Source: Clostridium sp. M62/1
GTDB taxonomy: Bacteria; Bacillota; Clostridia; Lachnospirales; Lachnospiraceae
DNA: 64,000 nucleotides
Assembly (NCBI RefSeq): GCF_020736365.1
Contig: NZ_CP085988.1
Location: 3,354,001-3,418,000, forward strand
Reading direction: 5' to 3'
The notes under the pieces are model-generated. The model saw only the letters and a program-made list of their open reading frames with translations. It made no database searches and was not told where the DNA came from. Of this stretch, positions 26,455 through 36,775 are shown one piece after another (position 1 is the first letter of the stretch; the number at the start of each line of letters is the position of its first letter). The position numbers and the translations under genes were made by a program.

Positions 26455-28143
26455 TTATCTTGCCTCGATTCTCAGATCGATCTCGTCAAAGGCATCCTCA
26501 TTGGGCTTGCCTGCCGGAACCATGGGGAATACCTTGTCGTCGCTTCCGATCTGGCAGTCGATGACCACCGGTATGTTCAGCTTCAGAGCCTCCCGAAATG
26601 CCGGTTCAAATTCTTCCTTCTTCGTCACCCGGAAGGCCTTTGCGCCGAGCCCCTCCGCAACCTTCACAAAATCCACCTGATCGTCCAGAACCGTCTGGGA
26701 ATAGCGCTTGCCGTAGAACAGTGTCTGCCACTGGCGCACCATTCCGAGAACATGGTTGTTCAGCACAATCTGGATAATCGGAATATTGTAGCGGGTTGCC
26801 GTTGCCACCTCGTTCATGTTCATCCGGAAGCAGCCGTCACCTGCAATATTGATAACCGTCTTATCCCTGCAGCCCATCTTTGCGCCGATGCAGGCGCCCA
26901 GGCCGTATCCCATGGTCCCCAGGCCGCCGGAAGAGAGGAAGGTTCTGGGCTTTTTGAATTTATAGTACTGTGCAGCCCACATCTGGTGCTGGCCCACATC
27001 TGTGGTGATAATAGCGTCCCCCTCTGTTATCTCATAGATCTTTTCGATAACATACGGCCCTGTCAGAACCTCTTTATTATAGCGCAGCGGATACATATCC
27101 TTCATGCGCTCGATGTGGGCGATCCATTCATCATGGTTCATGGGATCCAGCCTTGCGTTCAGCCTCCTTAAAATCACCTTCACATCCCCGATCACGCTGG
27201 CGTTAGTCCTGATATTCTTGTTGATCTCCGCAGGATCCACATCGAGCTGAAGGATCTTGGCCTTCCTTGCAAAGCGGGAGGAATCTCCCACCACCCGGTC
27301 GCTGAACCTGGCGCCCACTACAATTAACAGGTCGCACTCTGCCACGCCGAAATTAGAAGTCTTTGTCCCGTGCATTCCGATCATGCCGGTGTAGAGCTCA
27401 TCTGTACCGTCAAAGGCCCCTTTTCCCATAAGGCTGTCTGTCACCGGAGCCTGAATCTTGTGGGCAAAGGCTCTCAGCTCCTCGGAAGCATTGGCGGAAA
27501 CGGCTCCTCCTCCTACAAAGATAAAAGGCTTTTTGGACTCCCGTATCATGGTAAGCGCCGTTTCCAGATCTTCCTCCGTGATCGTATCAGACTGAGGCTT
27601 CACCTCCTCCGGCTCCTGCCTCTCATACTCACACTCTGCAGAGGTTACGTCCTTAGTGATATCCACCAGAACCGGGCCCGGCCTGCCGCTCCTTGCGATC
27701 CGGAAAGCTCTCCGGATCACGCCGGCCAGCTTTGTCACATCCTTTACAATAAAATTGTATTTCGTGATAGGCATTGTTACGCCTAAAATATCGATTTCCT
27801 GGAAGCTGTCCTTGCCCAGCAGATTCACCCCTACATTGCAGGTGATGGCTACAATGGGGATGGAGTCCATATAGGCGGTGGCGATTCCCGTCACCAGATT
27901 CGTAGCCCCCGGGCCTGAGGTGGCCAGGCAGACGCCCACCCGGCCTGTTGCCCTGGCATAGCCGTCAGCCGCATGGGCCGCCCCCTGTTCGTGTGATGTC
28001 AGTATATGTGTAATTTCATCCTGATGCTTGTAGAGCGCGTCGTAGATATTCAGGATAGAGCCGCCCGGATACCCGAAAACTGTATCCACTCCCTGCTCCT
28101 TCAGGCATTCGATGACAATTTCTGATCCATTTAACTTTTTCAT
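26455..28143 (-). CDS. ilvB: Acetolactate synthase, large (catalytic) subunit
   Basis: A 562-residue ThDP enzyme that condenses pyruvate to acetolactate (or with 2-ketobutyrate) for valine, leucine and isoleucine. The activating Glu is in SHEQGAAHAADGYARATG. The ThDP/Mg motif is GDGCFRMNMNEVATATRYNIP, and the FAD domain is present. No small regulatory subunit (ilvN/ilvH) lies beside it in this window. It follows ilvD by 25 bases. Confidence 0.95.
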   Translation of the reverse strand: MKKLNGSEIVIECLKEQGVDTVFGYPGGSILNIYDALYKHQDEITHILTSHEQGAAHAADGYARATGRVGVCLATSGPGATNLVTGIATAYMDSIPIVAITCNVGVNLLGKDSFQEIDILGVTMPITKYNFIVKDVTKLAGVIRRAFRIARSGRPGPVLVDITKDVTSAECEYERQEPEEVKPQSDTITEEDLETALTMIRESKKPFIFVGGGAVSANASEELRAFAHKIQAPVTDSLMGKGAFDGTDELYTGMIGMHGTKTSNFGVAECDLLIVVGARFSDRVVGDSSRFARKAKILQLDVDPAEINKNIRTNASVIGDVKVILRRLNARLDPMNHDEWIAHIERMKDMYPLRYNKEVLTGPYVIEKIYEITEGDAIITTDVGQHQMWAAQYYKFKKPRTFLSSGGLGTMGYGLGACIGAKMGCRDKTVINIAGDGCFRMNMNEVATATRYNIPIIQIVLNNHVLGMVRQWQTLFYGKRYSQTVLDDQVDFVKVAEGLGAKAFRVTKKEEFEPAFREALKLNIPVVIDCQIGSDDKVFPMVPAGKPNEDAFDEIDLRIEAR

Positions 28144-28168
28144 CTGCCTCTCCTTTTTGTTCCCTGTC

Positions 28169-29842
28169 TTATTTGCTTTTTGGAATCTCCAGCACAGCCC
28201 CCCTGTTCCCGCTTGTCACCATGGACGCATAGCGGGCCAGATAGCCGGTGGTCACCTTCGGCTCCCTTGGCTGCCATTTTGCCCTTCTTCTTTCCAGCTC
28301 CTCATCGGATACAAGCACATTCAGGGAGTGATTGTCAATGTCGATGGAGATCCGGTCTCCCTCTTCTACCAGGGCAATGGGGCCTCCCACAGCCGCCTCA
28401 GGCGAAACGTGCCCGATAGACGCTCCTCTGGAGGCGCCTGAAAATCTTCCGTCTGTGATGAGAGCGACGCTCTCTCCCAACCCCATCCCTGCGATGGCGG
28501 AGGTAGGGTTTAACATCTCTCTCATGCCGGGTCCTCCCTTTGGACCCTCATAGCGGATAATCACCACATCGCCTGCCACAATCTTTCCTCCCTTGATAGC
28601 GGCAATGGCATCCTCCTCGCAGTCAAACACCCTTGCAGGGCCTTCGTGCCTGAGCATCTCCGGGGCCACCGCAGACCGCTTTACAACGGCTGTATCAGGG
28701 GCCAGGTTTCCTCTCAGAACTGCAATTCCCCCTGTCTTGCTGTAGGGGTTGTCAACAGGCCTGATTACCTCCGGATCTCTGTTTGCGCAGCCCTCGATAT
28801 TTTCTCCCACCGTCTTTCCTGTCACAGTCATGCAGTCCAGATTCAGCAGGCCTTTTTTAGACAGCTCATTCATGACCGCATAGACGCCGCCGGCCTCGTT
28901 TAACTCTTCGATATAGGTGGGGCCAGCCGGAGCCAGGTGACACAGGTTCGGAGTCCTTGCACTGATCTCATTGATCAGATCCATATTCAGATCAATGCCT
29001 GCCTCGTGGGCAATGGCCGGAAGATGAAGCATACTGTTTGTGGAACATCCCAGGGCCATATCCACAGTCAGGGCATTTAAGAAGGCCTTCTCCGTCATAA
29101 TATCCCTTGGCCGGATGTTTTTCTCATACATCTCCATGACCTTCATGCCGGCGTGCTTGGCCAGCTTGATTCTCTCAGAATAGACAGCCGGGATCGTTCC
29201 GTTTCCGCGAAGTCCCATTCCGAGAGCCTCTGTCAGACAGTTCATGCTGTTGGCCGTATACATGCCGGAGCAGGAGCCGCAGGTAGGGCAGACCTTATTC
29301 TCGTACTCGGTCAGCTCCTCCTCTGTGATTTTTCCGGCTGCATAGGCTCCCACTGCCTCAAACATGCTGGAAAGGCTTCTCTTCTTCCCGTTTACATGGC
29401 CTGCCAGCATAGGACCGCCGCTGACAAACACAGTGGGCACATTAACCCTGGCGGCGGCCATCAGAAGGCCAGGCACATTTTTGTCACAGTTGGGAACCAT
29501 CACAAGAGCGTCAAACTGGTGGGCAAGAGCCATACACTCCGTAGAATCGGCAATCAGATCTCTGGTCACCAGGGAATACTTCATGCCCACATGCCCCATG
29601 GCAATGCCGTCACATACCGCAATCGCGGGAAATACCACGGGAGTTCCCCCTGCCATGGCCACACCCAGCTTCACTGCCTCCACAATCTTGTCAAGGTTCA
29701 TATGTCCCGGCACAATTTCATTGTAGGAGCTGACAATTCCCACCATGGGCTTTTTCATTTCCTCCGGTGTCATGCCGAGAGCATTTAAAAGGGATCTGTG
29801 GGGAGCTGCCTGGGATCCCTTTTTCACTGCGTCACTCTTCAT
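28169..29842 (-). CDS. ilvD: Dihydroxy-acid dehydratase
   Basis: A 557-residue Fe-S enzyme of branched-chain amino acid synthesis. Cluster and metal ligands are visible in [10 protein letters not shown] and [35 protein letters not shown] near the C-terminus is a family signature. ATG 29840-29842 follows AAGGAGA with suitable spacing, so the frame open upstream to 29905 is not preferred. A 216-base gap with a hairpin separates it from leuB. Confidence 0.95.
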   Translation of the reverse strand: MKSDAVKKGSQAAPHRSLLNALGMTPEEMKKPMVGIVSSYNEIVPGHMNLDKIVEAVKLGVAMAGGTPVVFPAIAVCDGIAMGHVGMKYSLVTRDLIADSTECMALAHQFDALVMVPNCDKNVPGLLMAAARVNVPTVFVSGGPMLAGHVNGKKRSLSSMFEAVGAYAAGKITEEELTEYENKVCPTCGSCSGMYTANSMNCLTEALGMGLRGNGTIPAVYSERIKLAKHAGMKVMEMYEKNIRPRDIMTEKAFLNALTVDMALGCSTNSMLHLPAIAHEAGIDLNMDLINEISARTPNLCHLAPAGPTYIEELNEAGGVYAVMNELSKKGLLNLDCMTVTGKTVGENIEGCANRDPEVIRPVDNPYSKTGGIAVLRGNLAPDTAVVKRSAVAPEMLRHEGPARVFDCEEDAIAAIKGGKIVAGDVVIIRYEGPKGGPGMREMLNPTSAIAGMGLGESVALITDGRFSGASRGASIGHVSPEAAVGGPIALVEEGDRISIDIDNHSLNVLVSDEELERRRAKWQPREPKVTTGYLARYASMVTSGNRGAVLEIPKSK

Positions 29843-29962
29843 ATCTGTTGTCTCCTTTTCTCTCATATTTTCAATTACTGGAATGATACTGGAAGCGCTG
29901 TTCAACCGTCTCTGCCTCTCTGTGCAGCACTCCGGCTGTCCGCGGCTCCCTCCCGATTTATG

Positions 29963-30003
29963 GAAAATGCTGCCAAGGGGCTCTCAGGTCCCCTGGCAGC
30001 GTG
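29963..30003 (-). terminator. Hairpin in the leuB-ilvD gap
   Basis: On the minus strand GCTGCCAGGGG pairs with CCCCTTGGCAGC (one bulge), followed by ATTTTCC. It lies 56 bases after the leuB stop. It could attenuate read-through into ilvD or serve as a processing site. No leucine-rich leader peptide was seen. Confidence 0.55.
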
Positions 30004-30058
30004 CTGTTTCAGTGTAAAACGTCTCTCCATGCTGTCGCTGCAAGCAGCTTACAGCCGT

Positions 30059-31144
30059 CTACCGAATCCGCTGGCAGATCAACTCTCCCATCTGTCCGGT
30101 TCCCACCTGGACACAGCCTTCTGACATAATGTCGGCTGTCCTGTATCCCTCTTTCAGCACCTGCTTTACGGCTTTTTCCACAGCCTCTGCCTCCTTATCC
30201 AGGTCAAAGGAGTAGCGCAGCATCATGGCCGCTGAGAGAATGGTTGCGATGGGGTTTGCAATATCCTTTCCCGCAATGTCCGGCGCTGAACCATGGCTGG
30301 GCTCGTAGAGTCCGAACTTTCCCTCATTCATGCTGGCAGAGGACAGCATCCCGATGGAGCCTGTGATCATGCTGGCCTCATCAGACAGAATATCGCCGAA
30401 CATGTTCTCAGTGAGGATCACGTCAAACTGGCCCGGGTTCATCACCAGCTGCATGGCACAGTTGTCAACCAGCATGTGTGTCAGGGTTACCTGCGGATAA
30501 TCCCCGGCCACCTCCTCCACTACCTTTCTCCAGAGCCTGGAAGAGTCCAGCACATTGGCCTTATCTACGCTGGTCACATGCTTCTTCCTCTTCATGGCAA
30601 TATCGAATGCCTTTACTGCTATTCTGCGGATCTCATTTTCATTATAAACCAGGGTGTCAACAGCTGTGGTGACTCCGTCGACCTCTTTCGTGTAGCGCTC
30701 GCCAAAGTAGAGTCCTCCTGTAAGCTCCCGCATAATCACCATGTCGAAGCCGTCACCGATGATCTCGGATTTCAGCGGACAGGCTCCTGCAAGCTCCCCG
30801 TAAAGGCAGGCCGGCCGGATATTGGCAAACAGGCCCAGGCCCTTTCTGATGGCCAGGAGTCCCGCCTCCGGGCGCAGGTTCGGTGCCGCATCATACCATC
30901 TGGAATTGCCCACATTTCCTCCCACTGCTCCTAACAGGACGGAATCACTCTTCCTTGCCGTTTCAAGGGCTTCATCCGTCAGCGGCACTCCGTGCGCGTC
31001 GATGGAAACGCCTCCCATCAGAACCTCTGTGTAGTCAAAACTGTGCCCATAGACCTCTCCAATCCTGTCCAGTACACGGCACGCCTCCCTGACAATCTCC
31101 GGTCCGATCCCGTCACCCGGAATCACTGCAATGTTGTAATTCAT
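30059..31144 (-). CDS. leuB: 3-isopropylmalate dehydrogenase
   Basis: A 361-residue NAD-dependent oxidative decarboxylase of leucine synthesis. Motifs: [13 protein letters not shown] at the start, [21 protein letters not shown] for substrate binding, EDxLSDEAS-type metal site in [19 protein letters not shown], and [18 protein letters not shown] for NAD. leuA, leuC and leuD are not in the window. First gene of the operon with ilvD, ilvB, serC and serA, behind the promoter at 31202-31230. Confidence 0.96.
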   Translation of the reverse strand: MNYNIAVIPGDGIGPEIVREACRVLDRIGEVYGHSFDYTEVLMGGVSIDAHGVPLTDEALETARKSDSVLLGAVGGNVGNSRWYDAAPNLRPEAGLLAIRKGLGLFANIRPACLYGELAGACPLKSEIIGDGFDMVIMRELTGGLYFGERYTKEVDGVTTAVDTLVYNENEIRRIAVKAFDIAMKRKKHVTSVDKANVLDSSRLWRKVVEEVAGDYPQVTLTHMLVDNCAMQLVMNPGQFDVILTENMFGDILSDEASMITGSIGMLSSASMNEGKFGLYEPSHGSAPDIAGKDIANPIATILSAAMMLRYSFDLDKEAEAVEKAVKQVLKEGYRTADIMSEGCVQVGTGQMGELICQRIR

Positions 31145-31201
31145 CCTGCCTCTCTCCTTTACTACCTGGTTTTTCGAGCGATATTTTTCGTGCTTCTTTC
31201 C

Positions 31202-31230
31202 ATAATATCTTATTTATCCGCATTTTTCAA
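31202..31230 (-). promoter_or_regulatory. Sigma-A-type promoter of the leuB operon
   Basis: TTGAAA (31225-31230), 17-base spacer, TATTAT (31202-31207) on the minus strand, 58 bases before the leuB start. Confidence 0.75.
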
Positions 31231-31283
31231 CTGCAGGACGGCTGTTTGCAGAGAAATACCTATAGGAATTTGGAATTTATCGT

Positions 31284-31298
31284 ATAACCTGAAGTTAT
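31284..31298. promoter_or_regulatory. LysR-type operator candidate upstream of leuB promoter
   Basis: ATAAC-CTGAA-GTTAT is a perfect dyad fitting the T-N11-A rule of LysR-family sites. It is centred about 60 bases upstream of the -35 box, where activators of this family bind. No lysR gene is in the window. Confidence 0.4.
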
Positions 31299-31325
31299 TT
31301 CTCTTCCATAAATACCGGCGTACGC

Positions 31326-31369
31326 AAAAAGGAGCCATATCCAGACAAATGCCTGGAAACGGCTCCTCT
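31326..31369 (-). terminator. Terminator of the scf-secDF-tgt-yajC operon
   Basis: On the minus strand AGGAGCC...GGCTCCT with an inner CCAGG/CTGG stem, then TTTTT. It lies just after the yajC stop. Confidence 0.85.
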
Positions 31370-31391
31370 CTGTGACTGCGTCTGTTTAAAA

Positions 31392-31664
31392 TTACAGCTC
31401 CGGCTTCTCAACCTGTACAATCGCATCCTTGCGCATCGGAATGCGGCAGTTCTTATTGCTTCCGAATTCCACGATTACAGTGTCATCTGTCATGTCGATG
31501 ATCACACCGTACATTCCGCTGGATGTTAAAACGCTGTCGCCGACTGCCACACTGGCCAGAAGCTCCTGCATTTTTTTCTTCTCTTTTTTCTGAGGTCTGA
31601 TAGCGATAAAGTACATAAGTCCAATAAGAAAGACAAAATACACTATCCATCCTGCTGTGCCCAT
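31392..31664 (-). CDS. yajC: Preprotein translocase accessory subunit YajC
   Basis: A 90-residue protein with one N-terminal membrane helix (GWIVYFVFLIGLMYFIAIRP). It is followed by the conserved QKKEKKKMQELLASVAVGD-type stretch and a small beta domain. It associates with SecDF in the membrane. ATG 31664 follows AAGGAGG. It is the last gene of the operon, after tgt, an arrangement frequent in bacteria. Confidence 0.93.
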   Translation of the reverse strand: MGTAGWIVYFVFLIGLMYFIAIRPQKKEKKKMQELLASVAVGDSVLTSSGMYGVIIDMTDDTVIVEFGSNKNCRIPMRKDAIVQVEKPEL

Positions 31665-31708
31665 GTTTTTTCCTCCTTAATCCAGATCCGCCGCCTCGCT
31701 GCGAAATC

Positions 31709-32848
31709 TTAATTTTTCTCTCCCGCTGCCATGCCGGAGAGCTTTCTCTCCTTGTACTCTGCATAGCAGTGATTGTCGATTGCGTCGCGAATCTCCTCCA
31801 TCATTTTATTATAAAAATATAAATTATGCAAGACACATAATCGCATACCGAGCATTTCTTTTGCCTTCATCAGATGGCGGATATATGCCCGGCTGTAGGA
31901 ACGGCAGGCCGGACACTGGCAGCCCTCCTCGATCGGCCTCGGATCCAGCTCGTATTTGGCATTGAACATGTTGAGCTTTCCGTGGTTGGTATACACATGG
32001 CCGTGGCGGCCGTTTCTGGACGGATAAACGCAGTCAAAAAAGTCTACGCCTCTGTCCACTGCCTCCAGAATATTGGCAGGTGTTCCCACTCCCATCAGAT
32101 AGGTTGGCTTGTTTTCCGGCAGGTGGGGAACGACGGCATCGAGAATCCGGTACATTTCCTCATGACTCTCCCCCACTGCCAGTCCTCCCACTGCGTACCC
32201 GTCTAAATCAAGAGCCCCTATCTCCTCTGCGTGGGCAATCCGGATGTCCTCATAGACAGCTCCCTGGTTGATTCCGAAGAGAAGCTGCTCTCTGTTTACC
32301 GTATCGGGAAGGCTGTTTAACCGCTCCATCTCAGCCTTGCACCGCTTAAGCCACCTGGTGGTGCGCTCCACGGAATTCTGTACATACTCGCGGCTGGCCT
32401 TGCTGGGCGGGCACTCGTCGAAAGCCATGGCAATCGTGGAGCCCAGGTTTGACTGAATCTGCATGCTCTCCTCCGGTCCCATGAAGATCTTCCTGCCGTC
32501 AATGTGGGAGTTAAAATACACTCCCTCCTCCTTGATTTTTCGCAGCCCTGCCAGGGAGAAAACCTGAAATCCACCGGAATCGGTAAGGATCGGGCGATCC
32601 CAGTGCATAAATTTGTGAAGGCCGCCGAACTCCTTGATCAGCTTATCCCCCGTTCTCACATGCAGGTGGTACGTATTTGAAAGCTCCACCTGGGTCCCGA
32701 TTGTCTTTAAATCGTCTGTGGAGACGGCTCCCTTGATCGCCGCCACAGTCCCCACATTCATGAACACAGGCGTCTGTATTGTTCCGTGGACGGTTTTCAT
32801 CTGCGCTCTCTTTGCGCGCCCGTCCTTTGCCAGAATCTTGTATTCCAT
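31709..32848 (-). CDS. tgt: tRNA-guanine transglycosylase
   Basis: A 379-residue enzyme exchanging G34 of GUN-anticodon tRNAs for a queuosine precursor. Base-recognition Asp lies in LTDSGGFQVFSL. The nucleophilic Asp is in FFDCVYPSRNGRHG. The zinc site is CQCPACRSY plus a downstream Cys/His. Family-standard length. It sits between secDF and yajC in the operon. Confidence 0.97.
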   Translation of the reverse strand: MEYKILAKDGRAKRAQMKTVHGTIQTPVFMNVGTVAAIKGAVSTDDLKTIGTQVELSNTYHLHVRTGDKLIKEFGGLHKFMHWDRPILTDSGGFQVFSLAGLRKIKEEGVYFNSHIDGRKIFMGPEESMQIQSNLGSTIAMAFDECPPSKASREYVQNSVERTTRWLKRCKAEMERLNSLPDTVNREQLLFGINQGAVYEDIRIAHAEEIGALDLDGYAVGGLAVGESHEEMYRILDAVVPHLPENKPTYLMGVGTPANILEAVDRGVDFFDCVYPSRNGRHGHVYTNHGKLNMFNAKYELDPRPIEEGCQCPACRSYSRAYIRHLMKAKEMLGMRLCVLHNLYFYNKMMEEIRDAIDNHCYAEYKERKLSGMAAGEKN

Positions 32849-32931
32849 CTTCTTTCTCCTGACTTTTTGCTTCAGTTGACAGTTTCTCAGACATCAAAGT
32901 GAATTATGCCATATCAGCCAAAAAGAAAAGC

Positions 32932-32957
32932 AGGGAAGCGCTGCTTTCGCCCCGGCA
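32932..32957 (-). terminator. Weak hairpin between secDF and tgt
   Basis: On the minus strand AAAGCAG, a 7-base loop, CTGCTTT, then TCTTTTT. This may partly terminate secDF transcripts. Confidence 0.35.
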
Positions 32958-33020
32958 GGCTGATCTGCGCTCCCCTTCGCTGCTTCTCTTTTTGTTTTCT
33001 TTTTTATTTTCTCTCTTTAT

Positions 33021-35213
33021 TTACTGTTTCTTTTTGTTTTTCTTTTTTTCCCTGGCTTCCTTCTCTCTGGCCCTTGCCTCCTCCTTAGCGGCTGCAAGTG
33101 CTTTTTCCCTTCTGCGGTTCATCTCAAACCACAGGGAGCCTGCCAGGCAGACTGAGGAGTAGGTTCCGCAGACAATGCCGACCATCAGCGGAAGGGCAAA
33201 CTCCCGGATGGAGGAAACTCCCATGATATAAAGTACCAGAACCATCACAAAGGTGGTAAGAGAAGTGTTTACGCTTCTCGTAAAGGTCTGAGTAATACTC
33301 AGGTTTACGATCTCCTCAATGGTCTGGTCATGGCGCTTCTCCTTCAGGTTCTCCCTTACACGGTCAAAAATAACAATTGTCGCATTGATGGAATATCCCA
33401 CAATGGTGAGGATGCAGGCGATAAAGGTGGAGCCTACCGGCCACTTGAATGCCGCATAGCAGGCAATCACAACCAGCACGTCGTGTATCAGCGCCAGAAC
33501 GGAGCTGGCGGCAAAGCGAATATTTTTAAACCGGAACCAGATGTAGATCAGCATGCAGATCGTCGCGATGACTACAGCCACAAACGCATCCTGCTTCATC
33601 TCCTGGCTCACTGCTCCCGAAATACTTTCCGCTGTAATCTTTTCCTTCTCTACGCCGAAGCTGTCCTCCATGGCCTTCTCGAACGCTTCACGTTCCTCCA
33701 TATTCAGAGTTCTGGTCTTGATGATCACCTCATTGCTGCCGCTGACTCTCTGGGTCTGTACATCAGCGTCCCCTGTAATCTCCTCCACTAACGGCACAAC
33801 CTCAGATTCAATGCGTTCCTGGGACATTTCCTCGTTGAAAGTGACGTTGGTGGATGTTCCGCCCTTAAACTCCATGCTGTAATTCAGGATGTCCCCTGTG
33901 GAGGATTTATTGATTCCCATAAACACGAAGCCCGCCGCGATCGCTGCCAGAGACAGAGCAAAGCATATCTTTCTGTATTTAAGGAACGGCTTTGCCGGTT
34001 TCTCCTTTTTCGTTCCATAGAACTTGGGATTCTGGATTCCCATCGCAAACATCGCGTTCAGGGCAAACCGTGTCACAAAGAGAGCTGTGAACATGGAGAG
34101 GACGATACCGATGGCCAGCGTGGACGCAAAGCCCCTTACTGTACCGGAGCCTCTCCAGAACAGGACAGCAGCGGCAATCAGAGTTGTCACGTTTCCGTCC
34201 ACAATGGCGGAGAGAGCCTTCTGGAAGCCATTCTCAATGGCTGTCTTAACAGATTTTCCTGCCCCGATCTCTTCCTTGATTCTTGTAAAGATGATAACAT
34301 TGGCATCCACAGCCATACCGATGGAGAGAATGATTCCCGCCACGCCAGGAAGGGTCAGCGTCACGTTGAAGGACACCAGGAGAATGAGAATCAGTCCCAC
34401 ATAGAGGCAGAGGGCAATGACAGAAGCCAGTCCCGGAATCAGATAAACGGCGATCATGAACACCGCCACGATGACAAATCCTACCACTCCGGCCTTCAGG
34501 CTTGTGGTGATGGCCTGCTGTCCCAGCTTGGCGCCAACCACATTGGAGCGAAGCTCCTCAAGCTCCAGGGACAGGGAACCGATGCGGATGGTAGAAGCCA
34601 GGTTCTCCGCTTCCTCAAAGCTCGCCATTCCGTCGATCGTACACTGGCCTCCTGTGATAGCCTCCCGAACAACCGGAGCGGAGACTACCTCGTTGTCGTA
34701 GATAATGTAAATAGGCTTTCCGACACCGTTGGTTGTGGCGTCGGCAAAGGCCTTCGTTCCCTCCTCTGTGAAGGTAAGGGATACCACATATTCCTTTCCT
34801 GTGGTGCCGTCTACCATACCTGCCTGGGCAGCCGACACCTGATCTCCGGTGAGGATAGTTGTTCCTTCAGAATCCATAAATATCAGGGATCCCGGCTTTC
34901 CAAGCTCCGCCAGGATTGCGTTCGCATCGGAAACGCCTGGAATGTCGATGTTAATGCGGTCGTTTCCCTCCTGGTAAACCTCCGCTTCTGTGCTGTAATT
35001 CTGCACCCTCTGCTGGAGTTTGTAGATCGTGTCTTTCATATCCTCCGCAGAAGGATTCTCTTCTTTTGCCTGGTAGGTAATGCTCACGCCTCCGGCCAGG
35101 TCAAGGCCCAGCTTGATGTCATCCATATAGCCGTAGCCGAAAAATCCGGCCAGAGCCACAAGGAGCAGGAGGAGTGCCAGCCTCAAAAGACCTCTTCCTT
35201 TACTGTTCTTCAT
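33021..35213 (-). CDS. secDF: Fused protein translocase subunit SecDF
   Basis: A 730-residue membrane protein combining SecD (about 1-400; GLDLAGGVSITYQAKEE, the P1 periplasmic-type domain, then ILSIGMAVDANVIIFTRIKEE) and SecF (about 430-715; MEFKGGTSTNVTF and NATIVIFDRVREN). It uses the proton gradient to pull secreted proteins through SecYEG. A Lys/Glu-rich tail ends the protein. Its start overlaps the scfB stop by 14 bases, so translation of the two is probably coupled. Confidence 0.95.
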   Translation of the reverse strand: MKNSKGRGLLRLALLLLLVALAGFFGYGYMDDIKLGLDLAGGVSITYQAKEENPSAEDMKDTIYKLQQRVQNYSTEAEVYQEGNDRINIDIPGVSDANAILAELGKPGSLIFMDSEGTTILTGDQVSAAQAGMVDGTTGKEYVVSLTFTEEGTKAFADATTNGVGKPIYIIYDNEVVSAPVVREAITGGQCTIDGMASFEEAENLASTIRIGSLSLELEELRSNVVGAKLGQQAITTSLKAGVVGFVIVAVFMIAVYLIPGLASVIALCLYVGLILILLVSFNVTLTLPGVAGIILSIGMAVDANVIIFTRIKEEIGAGKSVKTAIENGFQKALSAIVDGNVTTLIAAAVLFWRGSGTVRGFASTLAIGIVLSMFTALFVTRFALNAMFAMGIQNPKFYGTKKEKPAKPFLKYRKICFALSLAAIAAGFVFMGINKSSTGDILNYSMEFKGGTSTNVTFNEEMSQERIESEVVPLVEEITGDADVQTQRVSGSNEVIIKTRTLNMEEREAFEKAMEDSFGVEKEKITAESISGAVSQEMKQDAFVAVVIATICMLIYIWFRFKNIRFAASSVLALIHDVLVVIACYAAFKWPVGSTFIACILTIVGYSINATIVIFDRVRENLKEKRHDQTIEEIVNLSITQTFTRSVNTSLTTFVMVLVLYIMGVSSIREFALPLMVGIVCGTYSSVCLAGSLWFEMNRRREKALAAAKEEARAREKEAREKKKNKKKQ

Positions 35214-36627
35214 TGCAATTCTCCTTTACTTCATTTTCATCGGCCAGCGCCGCTTTTATCATGATAGAACACTCAATACGCTTCTTCTGCATCTCGCATC
35301 CGATATCATAAGCGTCTGTGATAGAGCCGTGGAAGTTGTAGGAGTTGGCTGCGCAGCCGCCGCTGCAGTAGAATCTGGCAAAGCAGTCCCTGCACTTGTC
35401 CTTGGCATAGACATTGCAGAGCTTGAACTCATTGCAGATTTCCGGGTGTGTGATGCCCTCGTCTACATTTCCCAGAAGGAACTTGTCAATTCCCACGAAC
35501 TGGTGGCACGGATAGAGATCGCCCCATGGGGTGACAGCCAGGTATTCAGTTCCTGAACCGCAGCCGGACAGGCGTTTGGCCACGCACGGTCCCTGGTTTA
35601 AATCCAGCATAAAGTGGAAGAAGGTAAAGCCCCTTCCCTCCTTATGGCGCTTTACATATTCCTTAGCCAGCTTGTCGTACTCCTCCATGATCTTCGGGAG
35701 ATCCTCCTCGCGGATGGAGTAGGGCTCCTCAGGGGCAGCCACAACCGGCTCGATGGACATTTTCTCAAAGCCCAGATCGGCAAAGTGCAGCACATCGTCT
35801 GCAAAATCCAGATTGTTTCTCGTGAAGGTTCCGCGCACAAAGTAATCCCTGTCTGCGCGCAGCTTCGCAAATTTCTGGAATTTCGGGACGATCAGATCAT
35901 AGCTTCCCTTTCCGTTTCGGAAGGGGCGCATTCTGTCATTGACTTCCTTGCGGCCGTCGAGGCTTAAAACCACGTTGCTCATTTCCTTATTGCAGAACTC
36001 CATGATCTCGTCGTTTAACAGAACTCCGTTGGTGGTGAGAGTGAAACGGAATTTCTTGTTGTGGGGTTTCTCCAGGGAACGGCCGTAGGCCACCAGCTGC
36101 TTTACCACGTCCCAGTTCATCAGCGGCTCTCCGCCGAAGAAATCTACCTCCAGGTTAATCCGGTTGCCGGAGTTTGCCACCAGGAAGTCTAAGGCTTTCT
36201 TTCCCACCTCGTAGGTCATAAGGGCTCTTCTGCCGTGGTACTCTCCCTCCTCGGCAAAGCAGTACCGGCAGGCCAGATTGCAGTCATGGGCAATATGCAG
36301 GCACAGAGCCTTTACCACGGTCTTTCTCTTTTTGAAATCAATTACATAGTCCTTATAGATGTCGGCAGTGAAGAGCTGCTCCTGGTCGATCAGCTCCTGA
36401 ATGTCGGAAAATGCCTCCTCCATCTCCTCCTGCCGGTATTTTCCCTCTAATTTTCTGCAGATCTCCTGCTTTGCCTCCTCCGGGATTTTCTGAGGCTCGG
36501 TCAGGTTATCGATCGTTTCAGAAAGAAGTGCGATCATATCATAGAGCAGCGGATCGACCACATGGACAGAGCCGCTGTTCACATCCATTACGATATAGTA
36601 ACCGTTATTAATATACTGATGAATCAC
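35200..36627 (-). CDS. scfB: Radical-SAM SCIFF peptide maturase
   Basis: A 475-residue enzyme that installs thioether cross-links in the SCIFF peptide. The radical-SAM cluster CX3CX2C is Cys116, Cys120 and Cys123 (AHDCNLACRYCFAEEG). A C-terminal SPASM/Twitch region has many cysteines (CGSGTEYLAVTPWGDLYPC, then CRDCFARFYCSGGC) for auxiliary clusters. The N-terminal about 90 residues form the peptide-recognition region. Its substrate gene scfA lies 148 bases upstream on the same strand. Family assignment is strong; the ring pattern here is inferred from relatives. Confidence 0.94.
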   Translation of the reverse strand: MIHQYINNGYYIVMDVNSGSVHVVDPLLYDMIALLSETIDNLTEPQKIPEEAKQEICRKLEGKYRQEEMEEAFSDIQELIDQEQLFTADIYKDYVIDFKKRKTVVKALCLHIAHDCNLACRYCFAEEGEYHGRRALMTYEVGKKALDFLVANSGNRINLEVDFFGGEPLMNWDVVKQLVAYGRSLEKPHNKKFRFTLTTNGVLLNDEIMEFCNKEMSNVVLSLDGRKEVNDRMRPFRNGKGSYDLIVPKFQKFAKLRADRDYFVRGTFTRNNLDFADDVLHFADLGFEKMSIEPVVAAPEEPYSIREEDLPKIMEEYDKLAKEYVKRHKEGRGFTFFHFMLDLNQGPCVAKRLSGCGSGTEYLAVTPWGDLYPCHQFVGIDKFLLGNVDEGITHPEICNEFKLCNVYAKDKCRDCFARFYCSGGCAANSYNFHGSITDAYDIGCEMQKKRIECSIMIKAALADENEVKENCNEEQ

Positions 36628-36697
36628 AGATTTTCTCCTTGTCTAATCGTTTAACATTTCTGTCCCCCGGGGCACACCCCCGTGCGGACAAACTAGA

Positions 36698-36762
36698 GCC
36701 CCTGCAACCGGTGAAAATTGCAGGGGCATCAAGCTGCCTTATGACTGCCTGACATTCAGGCA
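36698..36762 (-). terminator. Two hairpins between scfA and scfB
   Basis: TGCCTGA/TCAGGCA (36746-36762) follows the scfA stop closely. GCCCCTGCAA/TTGCAGGGGC (36698-36727) comes next with only a weak T-run. This could be a partial terminator giving more peptide than enzyme transcript, which is inference. Confidence 0.5.
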
Positions 36763-36775
36763 CTGTTTCCTTAAA

